From NCBI RefSeq assembly GCF_900101025.1, contig NZ_FMUH01000007.1, forward strand, positions 186,001-250,000: a stretch of DNA of 64,000 nt, read 5' to 3'. The DNA is from Klenkia marina (GTDB taxonomy: Bacteria; Actinomycetota; Actinomycetes; Mycobacteriales; Geodermatophilaceae). A program made the position numbers and the translations under genes. The notes beneath the pieces were generated by a model. That model saw only the letters and a program-made list of their open reading frames with translations. It had not been told where the DNA came from and made no database searches. Numbering within the stretch: the stretch's first letter is position 1; each line of letters begins with the position of its first letter. Shown one piece after another: positions 1 to 12,206 of this stretch.

Positions 1-148
1 CTCCGCCCCACCCGGGGGCGGCCCCCGCGGCGGGCTTGGCGGCGGACTTCCCGGCAGCGGGCTCCTCGGCCGGGATGGCCGCGGTCTGGGGGTCCTCGTC
101 CGAGGCGTTGCCGTCGGTCCGCACCGAGCCCTGCGTCCGGTCGCTCAT
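1..148 (-). CDS. DUF3566 domain protein, N-terminal fragment
   Basis: This is the first 49 codons of a gene that leaves the window at its left edge. It starts at an ATG (148) with a GGAGAG ribosome-binding site just upstream. The visible residues are acidic, then Ala/Pro/Lys-rich, and look like a disordered cytosolic leader. No membrane segment is visible yet. In actinobacteria the gene directly downstream of gyrA normally encodes a DUF3566 membrane protein (Rv0007 in M. tuberculosis) with just such a leader, so the assignment rests on position plus composition, not on the domain itself, which lies outside the window. It follows gyrA on the same strand after a hairpin and a spacer of about 190 bases. 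Confidence 0.6.
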   Translation of the reverse strand, partial: MSDRTQGSVRTDGNASDEDPQTAAIPAEEPAAGKSAAKPAAGAAPGWGG

Positions 149-334
149 GCCGCTCTCCGTCCCAGGGGCGATCGTCTCGCCCCCGTCGCGCCCGGCGCCG
201 CCCGGGAGGGCGACGTCCGCACATCGGTCGTCGATCCGCCGGCCGGTCGGCGCCTCGCGGCGCGTCCCGGGCACGGCATCCGCCCCAGCCTAGGCGCCAG
301 CAGCCTCGCCGGGCGCCGGCTGCCGGACCGGCAC

Positions 335-367
335 GCCGCACACCTCGCCGTGGGCAAGGTGTGCGGC
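335..367 (-). terminator. Terminator-like hairpin after gyrA
   Basis: A perfect 11-bp inverted repeat (gccgcacacct / aggtgtgcggc) begins 8 bases past the gyrA stop codon, and three further G:C pairs are possible inside the loop. No T-tract follows, as is usual in high-GC actinobacteria. It probably ends or attenuates the gyrA transcript before the DUF3566 gene. Confidence 0.65.
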
Positions 368-374
368 TTGCCGA

Positions 375-2861
<2,487 letters not shown>

Positions 2862-2868
2862 GGTTCGG

Positions 2869-2900
2869 TTCTCCACAGGTGAGTGCACAGCGGTGGACAA
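2869..2900. promoter_or_regulatory. Inverted pair of DnaA-box-like 9-mers upstream of gyrA
   Basis: TTCTCCACA at 2869-2877 and, on the other strand, TTGTCCACC at 2900-2892 each match the actinobacterial DnaA box TTGTCCACA at 8 of 9 positions. They lie head to head just upstream of the gyrA start. They could allow DnaA to act on gyrA expression. In such GC-rich DNA, 8/9 matches also occur by chance. Confidence 0.3.
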
Positions 2901-2970
2901 AAGTCCAGGTCGACAAGGGGTTTGGACGACGTCCGGGTGGCTACCGGGTGGCGCCCCGGTGTCCGCACGC

Positions 2971-3000
2971 CGCTACCGGGCCCGAACGGGCCCGGTAGCG
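2971..3000 (-). terminator. Strong hairpin between gyrB and gyrA
   Basis: A perfect 13-bp stem (cgctaccgggccc / gggcccggtagcg) with a GAAC loop starts 5 bases beyond the gyrB stop codon. It has no T-tract. It can work as a terminator, attenuator or mRNA-stabilising element, and it suggests that gyrA may be transcribed partly on its own. Confidence 0.6.
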
Positions 3001-3005
3001 CCCGA

Positions 3006-5249
<2,244 letters not shown>

Positions 5250-5257
5250 TCACGGAC

Positions 5258-5512
5258 TCACAACGCGAACGACAGGCGCCCCGGCACCCGGCCGCGGTCG
5301 GGACGCTCGGTGCGACGGTCCTGCAGCGACTCGGGGTCCGGCCGCTCCGTCGCCCCGGCGCAACTGTCCACCGGCACCGTCACGCCCGGCAGCACGACGC
5401 CGATCACGAGCAGCGCGCCGGCGGTCCGGTACTGCTCCACGGGCCGCCCGGCCCACGGCGTGGACAGGTACGCGCAGGCCAGCGCACCGTCGACCAGCGG
5501 GGTCACCGGCAC
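5258..5512 (-). CDS. Small hypothetical protein, possibly membrane-associated
   Basis: I do not recognise a family. The frame is a credible gene because nearly every third codon position is G or C over its whole length, which the overlapping frames do not show. Start GTG at 5512 gives 84 residues. The N-terminal half is hydrophobic (PLVDGALACAYL, then AGALLVIGVVLPGVTVPV at about residues 31-48, long enough for one membrane helix), and the C-terminal third is charged and disordered. It is divergent from the NAD(P)-binding gene, with a parS site in the spacer between them. It lies between that gene and gyrB. An upstream in-frame GTG (5548) or ATG (5572) would run through the parS site and is less likely. 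Confidence 0.55.
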   Translation of the reverse strand: MPVTPLVDGALACAYLSTPWAGRPVEQYRTAGALLVIGVVLPGVTVPVDSCAGATERPDPESLQDRRTERPDRGRVPGRLSFAL

Positions 5513-5524
5513 CGCTCGGGGCGC

Positions 5525-5538
5525 GTTCCACGTGGAAC
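5525..5538. promoter_or_regulatory. parS site (ParB-binding centromere)
   Basis: GTTCCACGTGGAAC is a perfect 14-bp palindrome matching the bacterial parS core (GTTTCACGTGAAAC in Bacillus and Streptomyces). It lies in the intergenic space between two divergent genes, about 14 kb from parAB. Binding by the ParB encoded at 20.8 kb is inferred. Confidence 0.88.
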
Positions 5539-5555
5539 GCGCCGACACTGGCCGC

Positions 5556-6449
5556 GTGCGGACCCTGGTCACCGGCGCGTCCGGCCACGTCGGAGGCGCC
5601 CTCGTGCCTGCGCTGCTGGACGCCGGTCACGCCGTCGTCGTCCTGACCCGGGACCCGGCCCGGCTGGCCGGGCGACCGTGGCTGCCCGACGTCGACGTGG
5701 TGGTCGGGGACGCCGCCGACGACGACGTCCTGGCCGTGGCCTGCACCGACGGCGACGCGGCCTACTGGCTGGTGCACGCCCTGGACGCCGGCCCCGCCTT
5801 CGCCGCCGCCGACCGGGCCACCGCACGGGCCTTCGCCCGGGCCGCCCGCCGGGCCGGGGTGGGCCGGCTGGTCTACCTGGGCGGTCCGCGGCCGGTCGAC
5901 GAGCCGCTGTCGGCGCACCTGCGCTCGCGCGAGGAGGTCGGTGCACTGCTGCTGGCCTCGGGCGTGCCGACGGCGGTGCTGCGCGCGGCGATGGTGGTCG
6001 GCCCGGGGTCGGCCAGCTTCGAGCTGCTCCGGCACACCGCGCGGTTGCCGCTGCTGCCCGCCCCGGCCTGGGTGCGCACCCGCGTGCAGCCCGTGGCGCT
6101 GCGCGACGTGGTCACCGCACTGGTCGGCTGCGCCGGGCTGCCCGCCGGGGAGAACCGGGCCTTCGACGTCGCCGGGCCCGACGTCATGACCTACGCCGAG
6201 CTGGTGCAGCGCTACGCCGCGGTCGCCGGGCTGGGTCGGCGGTGGTTCGTGCCGGTCCCGGTGCACGTCCCGGCCCTGGCCGCCGCCGGCGCCTCGCTGG
6301 TCGCGCCGGTCTCCTACGACCTCGCCAGGGCACTGGTGGAGTCGCTGACCAACACGGTGGTGGCGGCCGAGGACGACCTGGCCGGACTGATCGGGTCACC
6401 ACCCCGGCTGGGCTTCGAGGACGCGGTGCGAGCGGCCCTCGCCGGCTGA
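5556..6449 (+). CDS. NAD(P)-binding Rossmann-fold protein (NmrA/atypical SDR-like)
   Basis: A 297-residue protein. It opens with a dinucleotide-binding motif, VTGASGHVGG (residues 4-13), then alternating beta/alpha segments, with VDVVVGDAADDD after strand 3, YWLVHA, and RLVYLGG after strand 5. Members of this group lack the classical YxxxK catalytic pair and act as NAD(P)H sensors, epimerase-like enzymes or complex-assembly factors, so no reaction can be assigned. The chosen GTG (5556) directly precedes the first strand. The gene sits alone on the plus strand within a minus-strand replication block, convergent with the ABC exporter gene downstream and divergent from the small hypothetical gene. 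A parS site lies 18 bases upstream of its start. Confidence 0.8.
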   Translation: MRTLVTGASGHVGGALVPALLDAGHAVVVLTRDPARLAGRPWLPDVDVVVGDAADDDVLAVACTDGDAAYWLVHALDAGPAFAAADRATARAFARAARRAGVGRLVYLGGPRPVDEPLSAHLRSREEVGALLLASGVPTAVLRAAMVVGPGSASFELLRHTARLPLLPAPAWVRTRVQPVALRDVVTALVGCAGLPAGENRAFDVAGPDVMTYAELVQRYAAVAGLGRRWFVPVPVHVPALAAAGASLVAPVSYDLARALVESLTNTVVAAEDDLAGLIGSPPRLGFEDAVRAALAG

Positions 6450-6456
6450 GCCTCCC

Positions 6457-6577
6457 GCGATCCGGTCAGCGACCCGGTCACCGCGGGTGCAGACGGTCAC
6501 CGCCCAGCGATCCGGTCATCGTGCGCGGTGACCGGATCCCTGCCAGGTGACCGGCTGCGCATCAGGTGACCGGCTGC
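6457..6577. repeat. Cluster of short direct repeats between convergent genes
   Basis: Two copies of gcgatccggtca (6457-6468, 6507-6518) and two copies of caggtgaccggctgc (6544-6558, 6563-6577, period 19) lie among further ggtgaccgg/ccggtcacc elements. They fill the convergent spacer between the NAD(P)-binding gene and the ABC transporter gene. The repeats can fold on themselves, and a terminator role is possible. Confidence 0.5.
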
Positions 6578-6591
6578 CGCGCGCGGGCCCC

Positions 6592-8364
6592 TCAGACCAG
6601 CAGCTGCGCGGTGGCCAGCTCGCGGTAGAGCGGGTCGGTCTCGACCAGCTCGTCGTGCGTGCCGGTGGCGACCACGCGCCCGCCGTCGAGGACGACGATC
6701 TGGTCGGAGTCGCGCACGGTCGACAGCCGGTGGGCGACCACCAGCAGCGCGCGGTCCTGCGCGGCGGTGTCCAAGGTCTGCCGCAGCAGGGTCTCGTTGC
6801 GGGCGTCGAGGCTGGCGGTGGGCTCGTCGAGCAGCAGCAGCGCGGGCCGGGCCAGCAGCGAGCGGGCGATGGCCAGCCGTTGCCGCTCGCCGCCGGACAG
6901 CAGCACGCCGTCGTCGCCGACCAGCACGTCGAGCCCGAGCTCCGAGCGCTCGACCACCGGGGTGAGGCCGACGTCGGCGAGCGCCCGCCAGAGCGCGGAC
7001 TCCGGCGCGCCCGGCGCGGCCAGCAGCAGGTTCTCCCGCACCGTGCCGGCCAGCACCGGGGCCTCCTGCTCCACGTAGCCCATGCGGGCCCGCAGCACCG
7101 AGCGCGGCAGGTCCCGGACGTCGGTGCCGGCCCAGTGCACCGCGCCACCGCTCAGCGGGTAGAAGCCCTCGACCAGCGCGAGCAGCGTCGACTTGCCCGC
7201 GCCCGACGGGCCCACCAGCGCCGTGCGCGTGCCGGCCGCCACCGAGAACGAGACCCCGTGCAGCACCCGGGTGCCGTCGGGGTAGTCGAAGTCGACGTCG
7301 CGCAGCTCGAGCAACGGCGTGGCGTCGCCGGCCGGCGGCACGCGCGGGGTGGCCGTCGTCCCGGGGCGTTGCGGGTGGTCGTCGTCCTCGGGGTCCAGCG
7401 CCAGCACCTCCTGCACCCGGGCGAGCGCACCCAGCCCGGTCTGCAGCTCGGTGTAGGCGCGGATGACCTGACCCAGGGGCTGGATGAGCAGGAACAGGTA
7501 GAGGATGAACGCGATCAGGTCGGGGACGCCGATCGCGCCGCTGGCCACCCGGTAGCCCCCGACGCCCAGCACGGCCAGGAACGCACCCTGGATCGCGATC
7601 CCGGTGGCCGGCGCGACCAGCGCCTGCAGCCGCGCGACGGCGACCCCCGCGGTGAACGCCTTCTGCGCCGAGGAGCCGACGGTGTCCACCTCGCGGCCGG
7701 TGGCACCGCTGGCCCGGATGGTGCGGACCGCCGACAGCGCCCGCTCCACAGCGGCGCTCATCGCGCCGACCTGCTCCTGCGCCTGGCGGGACAGCACCCG
7801 CACCCGTCGGGCCGCCGCGATCGCCGTCCCGACGCCGATCGAGACCGAGGCGAGGGTGACCAGCAGCAGCCACACGTCGACCAGCGCCATCGCGACCAGC
7901 GCGCCGATGCCCAGCACCAGCGACCCGCCGACCTCGACGACGCCGCTGGTGACGGTGGCCCGCAGCAGCGTGGTGTCCGAGCCGACCCGGCTCATGAGGT
8001 CACCGGTGCGGCGCCGGTCGTACTCGGCGACCGGCAACCGCAGCAGCCGGTCGGCCAGCGTGCGGCGGGTGGTGAGCACGACGCCCTCGGCGGTGCGCTG
8101 CAGCAGGTACTGCTGGCCGGCGCTGAGCACCGCCGACGCCACCAGGACGACGACCAGCGTGCTGACCCCGGGCAGCAGGGCCGCACCGGACCCGACCGCG
8201 TCGACGACCCGCGAGACGAGCAGCGGTTGGGCCAGCGCCGCAGCGGCGGCCACCAACGACAGCACCGCAGCCGCGACCAGGGCCCGCCGGTGCGGGCGCA
8301 GCAGCGGCAGCAGCTCACGCAGCCCGGCGGTGGGGGCCGCGGCCCCCGTCGGGGTCTCGGTCAG
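6592..8364 (-). CDS. ABC exporter, fused permease and ATPase
   Basis: A half-transporter of the type I exporter class (about 590 residues): six membrane segments over roughly residues 20-310, then an ATP-binding domain with Walker A GPSGAGKST, signature LSGGERQRLAIARSLL, Walker B ALLLLDEPTASLD and H-loop VVAHRLST. Such proteins dimerise and export drugs, lipids or peptides. The substrate cannot be told from sequence. The reading frame runs on upstream, but the upstream part overlaps the preceding gene. The only start codon that fits the family's N-terminus is CTG at 8364, in a CTGA overlap with the preceding stop codon. No ATG, GTG or TTG occurs before the first membrane helix, so the start is uncertain. 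Translational coupling to the upstream gene is likely. Confidence 0.85.
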   Translation of the reverse strand: MTETPTGAAAPTAGLRELLPLLRPHRRALVAAAVLSLVAAAAALAQPLLVSRVVDAVGSGAALLPGVSTLVVVLVASAVLSAGQQYLLQRTAEGVVLTTRRTLADRLLRLPVAEYDRRRTGDLMSRVGSDTTLLRATVTSGVVEVGGSLVLGIGALVAMALVDVWLLLVTLASVSIGVGTAIAAARRVRVLSRQAQEQVGAMSAAVERALSAVRTIRASGATGREVDTVGSSAQKAFTAGVAVARLQALVAPATGIAIQGAFLAVLGVGGYRVASGAIGVPDLIAFILYLFLLIQPLGQVIRAYTELQTGLGALARVQEVLALDPEDDDHPQRPGTTATPRVPPAGDATPLLELRDVDFDYPDGTRVLHGVSFSVAAGTRTALVGPSGAGKSTLLALVEGFYPLSGGAVHWAGTDVRDLPRSVLRARMGYVEQEAPVLAGTVRENLLLAAPGAPESALWRALADVGLTPVVERSELGLDVLVGDDGVLLSGGERQRLAIARSLLARPALLLLDEPTASLDARNETLLRQTLDTAAQDRALLVVAHRLSTVRDSDQIVVLDGGRVVATGTHDELVETDPLYRELATAQLLV

Positions 8365-9431
8365 TGCTGGGTCCCCATGGCCGCCACGACCGCGGCCAGG
8401 ATGCGGGCGTGGTGCTCGATCAGCTGCGGGCGGTTGCCGTCGGGCCGGATCGCCGCGGCGAACCCGGCCGCCGTCCACAGCTCGTCGCCGTCGTCGGAAC
8501 CGAGCAGCAGCTGGCGGACCAGCGGGCTCTCGACGACGCGGCGCACCTGCGGCCCGTCCTCGGCCGCCATGAGCGTCCACCGGGTGTCGAACTCCGGGTC
8601 GCCGCTGGGGATCTGCAGCAGACCACCGGTGCCGTGCCGCCACAGCCGCGCCGGGCTCAGCCGGAACGAGGGCACCGAGCCCAGCACCGGGGCGGCGGTC
8701 ACCCCGTGGGTGGCCACCCAACCGCGGCCGTAGGGCGAGACGATGTCGAAGGCCACCAGGTCCAGGCCGTCGGCACGGCCGCGCAGCACGTTGCTGGGCA
8801 CCTCGGACTTCGCCGGGCGCACCGGGGCCGACTGCGTCAGCTCGACCAGCGGGGCGTCCTGCGGGCCGGTGCCGTCGGACACCGACCAGCCGAACGCCTG
8901 GCCCCAGGCGGCGAGGTCACCGGGGCCGACCGGCCCGCCCTTGGGCGTGAACACCTGCTCGATGGCCCCCGGCTGACGGGGCGCCCGCGCCCGGCCGCCG
9001 CCGAAGAGGCCCCCGAACAGGCCGCCACGACGCTCCTGCTGCGGCGGGTCCTGCTCCGCCGGTGGGTCCCACGGCTGGCGCTGCTGCGGGGCCGGGGTGT
9101 CCCACGGCTGCTCCTGCGCCGGCGGGCCCCAGGGCTGCTGCTGGTGCGCAGGCGGCGGGGTGGCCTCCCACTCCGGCTCGGCCGGCGGCCGTTGCCGGGC
9201 CGGCGGCGGCTGCTGCGCGGGGCGGTCGGGTGCGGCGTCGGGCAGCGACCAGCCCGGCGGCTCCCACGCCCGGTCCGGCCCGGCGTCCGGGCCCTGTCGA
9301 TCCTGCCCCTGGCCCTGGCCCTGGCCCTGGCCCTGGCCCTGGTCCGCGCCGCCGAGGTGGGTGGGCTCGGACCACCCGCGCTGGTCCTCGGGCCGGTCGT
9401 CGAAGCCGTCTCCGCTCCGGGGGGTGCTCAT
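8361..9431 (-). CDS. Hypothetical protein with Pro/Gln-rich N-terminal half
   Basis: 356 residues starting at ATG 9431, with GAGGAG about 10 bases upstream. Residues 1-150 are low-complexity: a (Gly-Gln)n run encoded by six exact copies of a 6-base unit, then Pro/Gln/Trp-rich stretches and a glycine-rich GGLFGGLFGGG. Residues 155-356 look globular, with FTPKGGPVGPGDLAAWGQAFGW and repeated TRW/QIPSGD-type strands. I do not recognise a named family; some similarity in layout to type VII- or septum-associated actinobacterial proteins is only an impression. It overlaps the ABC exporter start by 4 bases, so the two are probably co-translated. It follows dciA on the same strand. Confidence 0.75.
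   Translation of the reverse strand: MSTPRSGDGFDDRPEDQRGWSEPTHLGGADQGQGQGQGQGQGQDRQGPDAGPDRAWEPPGWSLPDAAPDRPAQQPPPARQRPPAEPEWEATPPPAHQQQPWGPPAQEQPWDTPAPQQRQPWDPPAEQDPPQQERRGGLFGGLFGGGRARAPRQPGAIEQVFTPKGGPVGPGDLAAWGQAFGWSVSDGTGPQDAPLVELTQSAPVRPAKSEVPSNVLRGRADGLDLVAFDIVSPYGRGWVATHGVTAAPVLGSVPSFRLSPARLWRHGTGGLLQIPSGDPEFDTRWTLMAAEDGPQVRRVVESPLVRQLLLGSDDGDELWTAAGFAAAIRPDGNRPQLIEHHARILAAVVAAMGTQH
9307..9342. repeat. Six exact copies of a 6-bp tandem repeat (ccctgg)
   Basis: Six uninterrupted ccctgg units lie within the coding sequence at 8361-9431 and encode alternating Gly-Gln on the minus strand. Unit number can change by slippage without breaking the frame, so the linker length may vary between strains. 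Confidence 0.9.
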
Positions 9432-9496
9432 CGGTGCTCGCTCTCCTCGTCGTGGTCGGTGCGGCCGGTCGGTGGGGCCGGTCGGTGGGGCTCGGT

Positions 9497-10015
9497 CTAC
9501 CCGTAGGTGTCCCGCGGCCCCCGTCCCCGAACGGTGCGGGGACCCTTCTTCCAGCTCGGTGCCGTCGGACCGACAACGCGCAACCGGGTCACGACGTCCC
9601 CGCCGACCTGGTTGTGCAGCTTGCCGAGGATGGTCGGGGCCATCATCCGCAGCTGGGTGGCCCAGGCCGTGGACTCCGCGACCACCGTCAGCTCGCCCTC
9701 GCTCAGCGACTGCGGGGCGCAGTGCGCGGCGATGTCGGCGCCGACCAGGGCGTCCCAGCGGCCGAACACCGAGCCGACCTTCGTGCGCTCGCTCCAGTCC
9801 TCGGCGCTGACCAGCGAGTCCACCAGCGACCCGAGGGTCTGCGGGTCGTCGGCGCCGGGGTGCGGCCCGCTCCACGACCGGCGCGGACCGGCCACCCGGC
9901 GGCGGGTCGGCCGGGGCCGAGCGGCCGACGCGGCCCGGGCCGCGTCGAGCGCGGCCCGGGCGATGTCGCTGGGCCGGGCCGGGCGCTCGGGGGTCTGCTC
10001 AGCCATGCCGGCCAT
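9497..10015 (-). CDS. dciA: DciA/DUF721 family replication protein
   Basis: 172 residues of the DUF721 family (Rv0004 in M. tuberculosis). DciA is the ancestral helicase operator that interacts with DnaB and is needed for replication. The first ~60 residues are basic and Pro/Ala-rich. The conserved domain follows, with the typical [17 protein letters not shown] segment (about residues 84-100) and the [17 protein letters not shown] strand-helix (about 110-126), which resembles a KH-like fold. It ends in a basic tail. It overlaps the 3' end of recF by 17 bases (start ATG 10015 with GAGGAC upstream; ATG 10006 is an alternative), so it is co-translated with recF. Its substrate helicase DnaB is encoded at 48 kb in this window. 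Confidence 0.92.
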   Translation of the reverse strand: MAGMAEQTPERPARPSDIARAALDAARAASAARPRPTRRRVAGPRRSWSGPHPGADDPQTLGSLVDSLVSAEDWSERTKVGSVFGRWDALVGADIAAHCAPQSLSEGELTVVAESTAWATQLRMMAPTILGKLHNQVGGDVVTRLRVVGPTAPSWKKGPRTVRGRGPRDTYG

Positions 10016-11168
10016 CGTCCTCGTCGGGGAGCACCGTCGCCGTCCCGGCCGCGACCTGCACGCGTGTGCCGCGCAGCGCGACCGGCACGTCCTCGGCGAC
10101 CGCAGCGGTGATCAGGCACTGCTCGGCGGTGCCGGCCACCTCGGCCAGGGCCGTGCGACGCCCGGCGTCGAGCTCGGCGAACACGTCGTCGAGCACCAGC
10201 ACCGGCTCCTCGCCGTCGGCGCGCAGCAGCGCGAAGCAGGCCAGCTTGAGCGCGAGGGCGAACGACCAGGACTCGCCGTGGCTGGCGTACCCCTTGGCCG
10301 GGGCGGGGCCCAGGTGCAGCACGAGGTCGTCGCGGTGCGGGCCGACCAGCGTGACCCCGCGGTCGACCTCGTCCTTGCGGCGCTCCTCGACCCGGCGGGC
10401 CAGCGCCGCGGTCAGGTCGGCGGCGGTGGGTACGCCGATGCCGGGCAGGAACGCCGTCCCGTCCCCGGCCAGCGGCACCGTGCTCGTGTAGCCCAGCCGG
10501 GCCCGGTCCGCCCCCTCGCCGGCCACCCCCTCGTACGCGGCGGTGACGTGCGGGTCGAGGTCGGCGGCCAGCTGCAGTCGAGCGGCGAGCAGCTGCCCGC
10601 CGAGGTCGGCGAGGTGGCCGTCCCACACCTCCAGGGTGGCCAGCGCCCCGCCGCGCGCCATCTTCGCGGTCTTGAGCAGGGCGTTGCGCTGCTTGAGCAC
10701 CCGCTCGTAGTCCGACCGCACGCCGGCCAGCCGCGGCGTGCGGCTGACCAGCAGGTCGTCGAGGAACCGGCGGCGCTCGGTCGGGTCGCCGCGCACCAGG
10801 GCGAGGTCCTCGGGGGCGAAGAGCACCGTCTTGACCAGGCCCAGCAGCTCGCGCGGGCGGGGCAACGGGGAGCGGTTGACCCGCACCCGGTTGGCCCGCC
10901 CGGGGTTGATCTCGACCTCGACCAGCAGCTCGCGGTCGTCCTTGCGCAGCGCCGCACGCACGACCGCCTGCTCGGCGCCGTGCCGCACCAACGGGGCGTC
11001 GGAGGACACCCGGTGGCTGCCCAGCGTGGCCAGGTAGCCGACCGCCTCGACCAGGTTCGTCTTGCCCTGGCCGTTGCGACCGACGAAGACCGTGGGCCCC
11101 GGCGTCATCGCCAGGTCCACGGCCTCCCAGCTCCGGAAGGACCCCAGCTGCAGATGCCTGACGTACAA
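9999..11168 (-). CDS. recF: DNA replication and repair protein RecF
   Basis: SMC-like ABC ATPase that loads RecA at gaps with RecO and RecR; 389 residues. Walker A is [13 protein letters not shown] (about residues 31-43), the signature region lies near the C-terminus, and Walker B is [12 protein letters not shown]. The N-terminus [14 protein letters not shown] is the canonical RecF start, which places the start at TTG 11168. The frame extends further upstream through a dispersed repeat element, but those residues have no RecF character. It is followed by an overlapping dciA. The repeat copy lies within the 89-base spacer to gnd, so recF may rely on read-through or a promoter inside that element. 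Confidence 0.96.
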   Translation of the reverse strand: MYVRHLQLGSFRSWEAVDLAMTPGPTVFVGRNGQGKTNLVEAVGYLATLGSHRVSSDAPLVRHGAEQAVVRAALRKDDRELLVEVEINPGRANRVRVNRSPLPRPRELLGLVKTVLFAPEDLALVRGDPTERRRFLDDLLVSRTPRLAGVRSDYERVLKQRNALLKTAKMARGGALATLEVWDGHLADLGGQLLAARLQLAADLDPHVTAAYEGVAGEGADRARLGYTSTVPLAGDGTAFLPGIGVPTAADLTAALARRVEERRKDEVDRGVTLVGPHRDDLVLHLGPAPAKGYASHGESWSFALALKLACFALLRADGEEPVLVLDDVFAELDAGRRTALAEVAGTAEQCLITAAVAEDVPVALRGTRVQVAAGTATVLPDEDDGRHG

Positions 11169-11170
11169 GA

Positions 11171-11230
11171 GAAGGACCCCCTCGCCCCCCGAACCTCGCA
11201 AGCTCGGTCCGGGCCCCTACGAGGGGGCCG
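11171..11230 (+). repeat. Dispersed repeat, copy A
   Basis: About 60 bp beginning gaaggaccccctcgcccccc, with the core ctcgcaagctcg and the closing arm gggcccctacgagggggcc. Its ends pair (ccccctcg / cgaggggg), giving a stem-loop. The same element recurs at 13.9, 25.9 and, more divergently, 37.3 kb. Here it sits between gnd and recF, ending 3 bases short of the recF start codon, and runs opposite to those genes. Confidence 0.75.
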
Positions 11231-11257
11231 ATCCGGTCGGTGTCGTCGACGCTGCCG

Positions 11258-12190
11258 TCAGGCGGGGTCCTCGACCTCGCGGGCCTTGGCGGCCTGGACG
11301 GCGTGGCCGCCGAACTGGTTGCGCAGGGCGGCGACGGCCTTCATGGTCGGGCTGTCGTCCTGCCGCGAGGAGAACCGGGCGAACAGCGACGCCGAGATCG
11401 CGGGCATCGGGACGGCGTGCTCGATGGCCTGCTCGACGGTCCACCGGCCCTCTCCGGAGTCGGCGGCCCAGCCGGTGATGTCGTCGAGGCCCGGGTCCTC
11501 CTGCAGCGCGCGGACCAGCAGGTCCAGCAGCCACGAGCGGATCACGGTGCCCTGGGTCCAGGAGGCGACGACCCCGGGGACGTCCTCGATGAGGTCGACG
11601 GCGGCCAGCAGCTCGTAGCCCTCGCCGTAGGCCTGCATCATCGCGTACTCGATGCCGTTGTGGACCATCTTGGCGAAGTGCCCGGCGCCCACGGGGCCGG
11701 CGTGCACGAAGCCGGCGCCCTCACCGGCCGGGGAGTCGCTCTCCTTGTCCACCGGCGGCTTCAGCGCGTCGAAGATCGGCTGGACCTTGGCCACGTCCTC
11801 CTTCGAGCCGCCGACCATCAGCGCGTAGCCGTTCTGCAGGCCCCAGACACCGCCGGAGACGCCGGCGTCGACGTAGCCGATGCCCTTGGTGGCCAAGAGG
11901 TCGGCGTGCACCTTGTCGTCGGTGAACTTCGAGTTGCCGCCGTCGACCACGACGTCGCCGGCCTCGAGCAGGTTGCCCAGCGCCTCGACGGTCTCGCGGG
12001 TGGGGTCACCGGCGGGGACCATCACCCACACCACGCGCGGGGCCTGCAGCGCGCCGACCAGCGCCTCGAGGCTGTCGACGTCCTGCAGCTCGGGCGAGCG
12101 GTCGTAGCCGACCACCTCGTGCCCGGCCCGGCGGACACGCTCGCGCATGTTGCCGCCCATCTTGCCCAGTCCGATCAGCCCCAGCTGCAC
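11258..12190 (-). CDS. gnd: 6-phosphogluconate dehydrogenase, decarboxylating (short GndA-type)
   Basis: Oxidative pentose-phosphate enzyme converting 6-phosphogluconate to ribulose-5-phosphate, CO2 and NAD(P)H. The 310 residues match the short class found in actinobacteria, not the ~470-residue class. Rossmann motif GLIGLGKMGGNM (residues 4-15) is followed by VMVPAG, the substrate-binding signature DGGNSKFTDD (residues ~93-102), SGGVWGL, and the catalytic lysine/asparagine region HFAKMVHNGIEY. Start GTG 12190 has GAGGAG upstream. The placement between dnaN and recF is the arrangement known from Streptomyces. It lies 16 bases after dnaN and is probably in the same transcript. Confidence 0.95.
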   Translation of the reverse strand: MQLGLIGLGKMGGNMRERVRRAGHEVVGYDRSPELQDVDSLEALVGALQAPRVVWVMVPAGDPTRETVEALGNLLEAGDVVVDGGNSKFTDDKVHADLLATKGIGYVDAGVSGGVWGLQNGYALMVGGSKEDVAKVQPIFDALKPPVDKESDSPAGEGAGFVHAGPVGAGHFAKMVHNGIEYAMMQAYGEGYELLAAVDLIEDVPGVVASWTQGTVIRSWLLDLLVRALQEDPGLDDITGWAADSGEGRWTVEQAIEHAVPMPAISASLFARFSSRQDDSPTMKAVAALRNQFGGHAVQAAKAREVEDPA

Positions 12191-12206
12191 AGCGGTTCTC
12201 CTCGTC

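Noticed and set aside
85-110. GyrA Thr85 at the quinolone-resistance position as evidence of resistance
   Set aside because: Thr or Ser is a normal wild-type residue at this position, so no resistance call is justified. The residue concerns codon 85 of the gyrA gene at 375-2861.
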